The notes below the pieces were generated by a model. The model did no database searches. It was not told the DNA's origin and worked only from the letters and a program-made list of their open reading frames with translations. Below, one piece after another: positions 6,882 through 7,459 of a stretch of DNA of 7,459 bases. A program made the translations under genes and the position numbers. Source of the stretch: Bacteroidales bacterium (GTDB lineage Bacteria; Bacteroidota; Bacteroidia; Bacteroidales; UBA7960); NCBI GenBank assembly GCA_007131895.1, contig SLPR01000011.1, positions 1 to 7,459 of the forward strand. Reading direction: 5' to 3'. How positions within the stretch are numbered: position 1 is the stretch's first letter; the number at the start of each line of letters is the position of its first letter.

Positions 6882-7459
6882 ATGAAGCATCGCATCACCG
6901 CCGTTAACCTTGCCCAGTTATATAAAACTGCGGCAGAAAGGTTTGGCCCTTTACCTGCATTTGCCATTAGAGAAAGTGCTATGAAATGGCGCCCGGTATC
7001 CTACAGCGATTTGTATGAGCAAGGCCTCAACCTTGCTACAGGCCTTATTTCTCTGGGGGTGAAAGCCCGGGATCATGTAGGTCTTTTCGGAGATAATCGT
7101 TTTGAATGGATTTTGTCTGATTATGGAGTGCAGCTCTGCGGGGCTGCCGACGTGCCAAGAGGCAGAGATGTTTCAGACGCAGAGCTGGTTTACATCATTA
7201 ATCATGCGGGTATCCAGGTCACTTTTGTAGAGACTGAGCTACTTCAGGATAGGATACTAAACCTGAGGCAAGAGTTACCGGCATTAAAAGAGATTATACT
7301 GCTGGATCCCAAAGCCACTGCCAGCAAAGGGGTACACAAACTGGAAGATGTGCTGGAGATGGGTGCCATGTTACGCCTTGATGGAGACAGACAGGCAGAA
7401 GAACGAATAGCGGGAATTAAACCCGACGATCTGTTTACCCTCATTTATACCTCCGGAAC
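6882..7459 (+). CDS. AMP-forming acyl-CoA synthetase (long-chain fatty acid-CoA ligase type), 3' end cut by window edge
   Basis: The frame opens at ATG 6882 and is still open at the right edge, giving 192 complete codons of a protein usually about 600 residues long. It belongs to the ANL superfamily, which activates a carboxylic acid with ATP to an acyl-adenylate and then transfers it to CoA. The N-terminal part shows WRPVSYSDLYEQ, GVKARDHVGLFGDNRFEWI and the substrate-region strand YGVQLCGAADVPRG (from residue 81), all typical of long-chain acyl-CoA synthetases of the FadD15/AMP-binding type. The last visible residues, LIYTSG (187-192), are the start of the YTSGTTGxPKG phosphate-binding loop. 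The C-terminal domain and catalytic Lys lie outside the window, so chain-length preference cannot be judged. Likely role: fatty-acid activation for lipid synthesis or degradation. The leader is AT-rich with no Shine-Dalgarno motif. It diverges from the peptidase gene. Confidence 0.95.
   Translation, partial: MKHRITAVNLAQLYKTAAERFGPLPAFAIRESAMKWRPVSYSDLYEQGLNLATGLISLGVKARDHVGLFGDNRFEWILSDYGVQLCGAADVPRGRDVSDAELVYIINHAGIQVTFVETELLQDRILNLRQELPALKEIILLDPKATASKGVHKLEDVLEMGAMLRLDGDRQAEERIAGIKPDDLFTLIYTSG

Overview
The window looks like chromosomal DNA of a member of the Bacteroidota. The evidence is a sufB-sufC-sufD-sufS gene order, AT-rich gene leaders with no Shine-Dalgarno motif, moderate G+C content, and a secreted enzyme whose C-terminal domain resembles the PorT-like outer-membrane barrels common in that phylum. 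This placement is an inference from gene content; no rRNA or other phylogenetic marker is present.

Positions 1-4975 hold a plus-strand SUF operon for iron-sulfur cluster assembly. SufB is cut by the left edge. It is followed by a 77-residue gene of unknown function with an antitoxin/AbrB-like N-terminus, then sufC, sufD and sufS. After the 32-base sufB gap, intergenic gaps are 5 to 17 bases, so the genes are probably co-transcribed. SufS removes sulfur from cysteine, SufBC2D is the ATP-driven scaffold, and SufB/SufD carry the cluster-building residues. All recognised catalytic residues are intact, and several in SufC and SufS fall at the same residue numbers as in E. coli. No sufE/sufU, sufA or sufT follows sufS in this window.

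Positions 5006-6484 hold a minus-strand gene converging on sufS with a 30-base gap. It encodes a signal peptide, a complete M28-family zinc peptidase domain, and a C-terminal segment of about 165 residues that reads as an eight-stranded outer-membrane beta-barrel ending in Phe. Positions 6485-6881 are an AT-rich non-coding gap between divergent genes. From 6882 to the right edge runs the start of an AMP-forming acyl-CoA synthetase, cut off inside its ATP-binding P-loop.

Most of the window is ordinary housekeeping sequence. The two items that deserve a second look are the small AT-rich gene inserted in the suf operon and the peptidase-barrel fusion. I see no CRISPR array, insertion sequence, tRNA, rRNA or clear phage signature.
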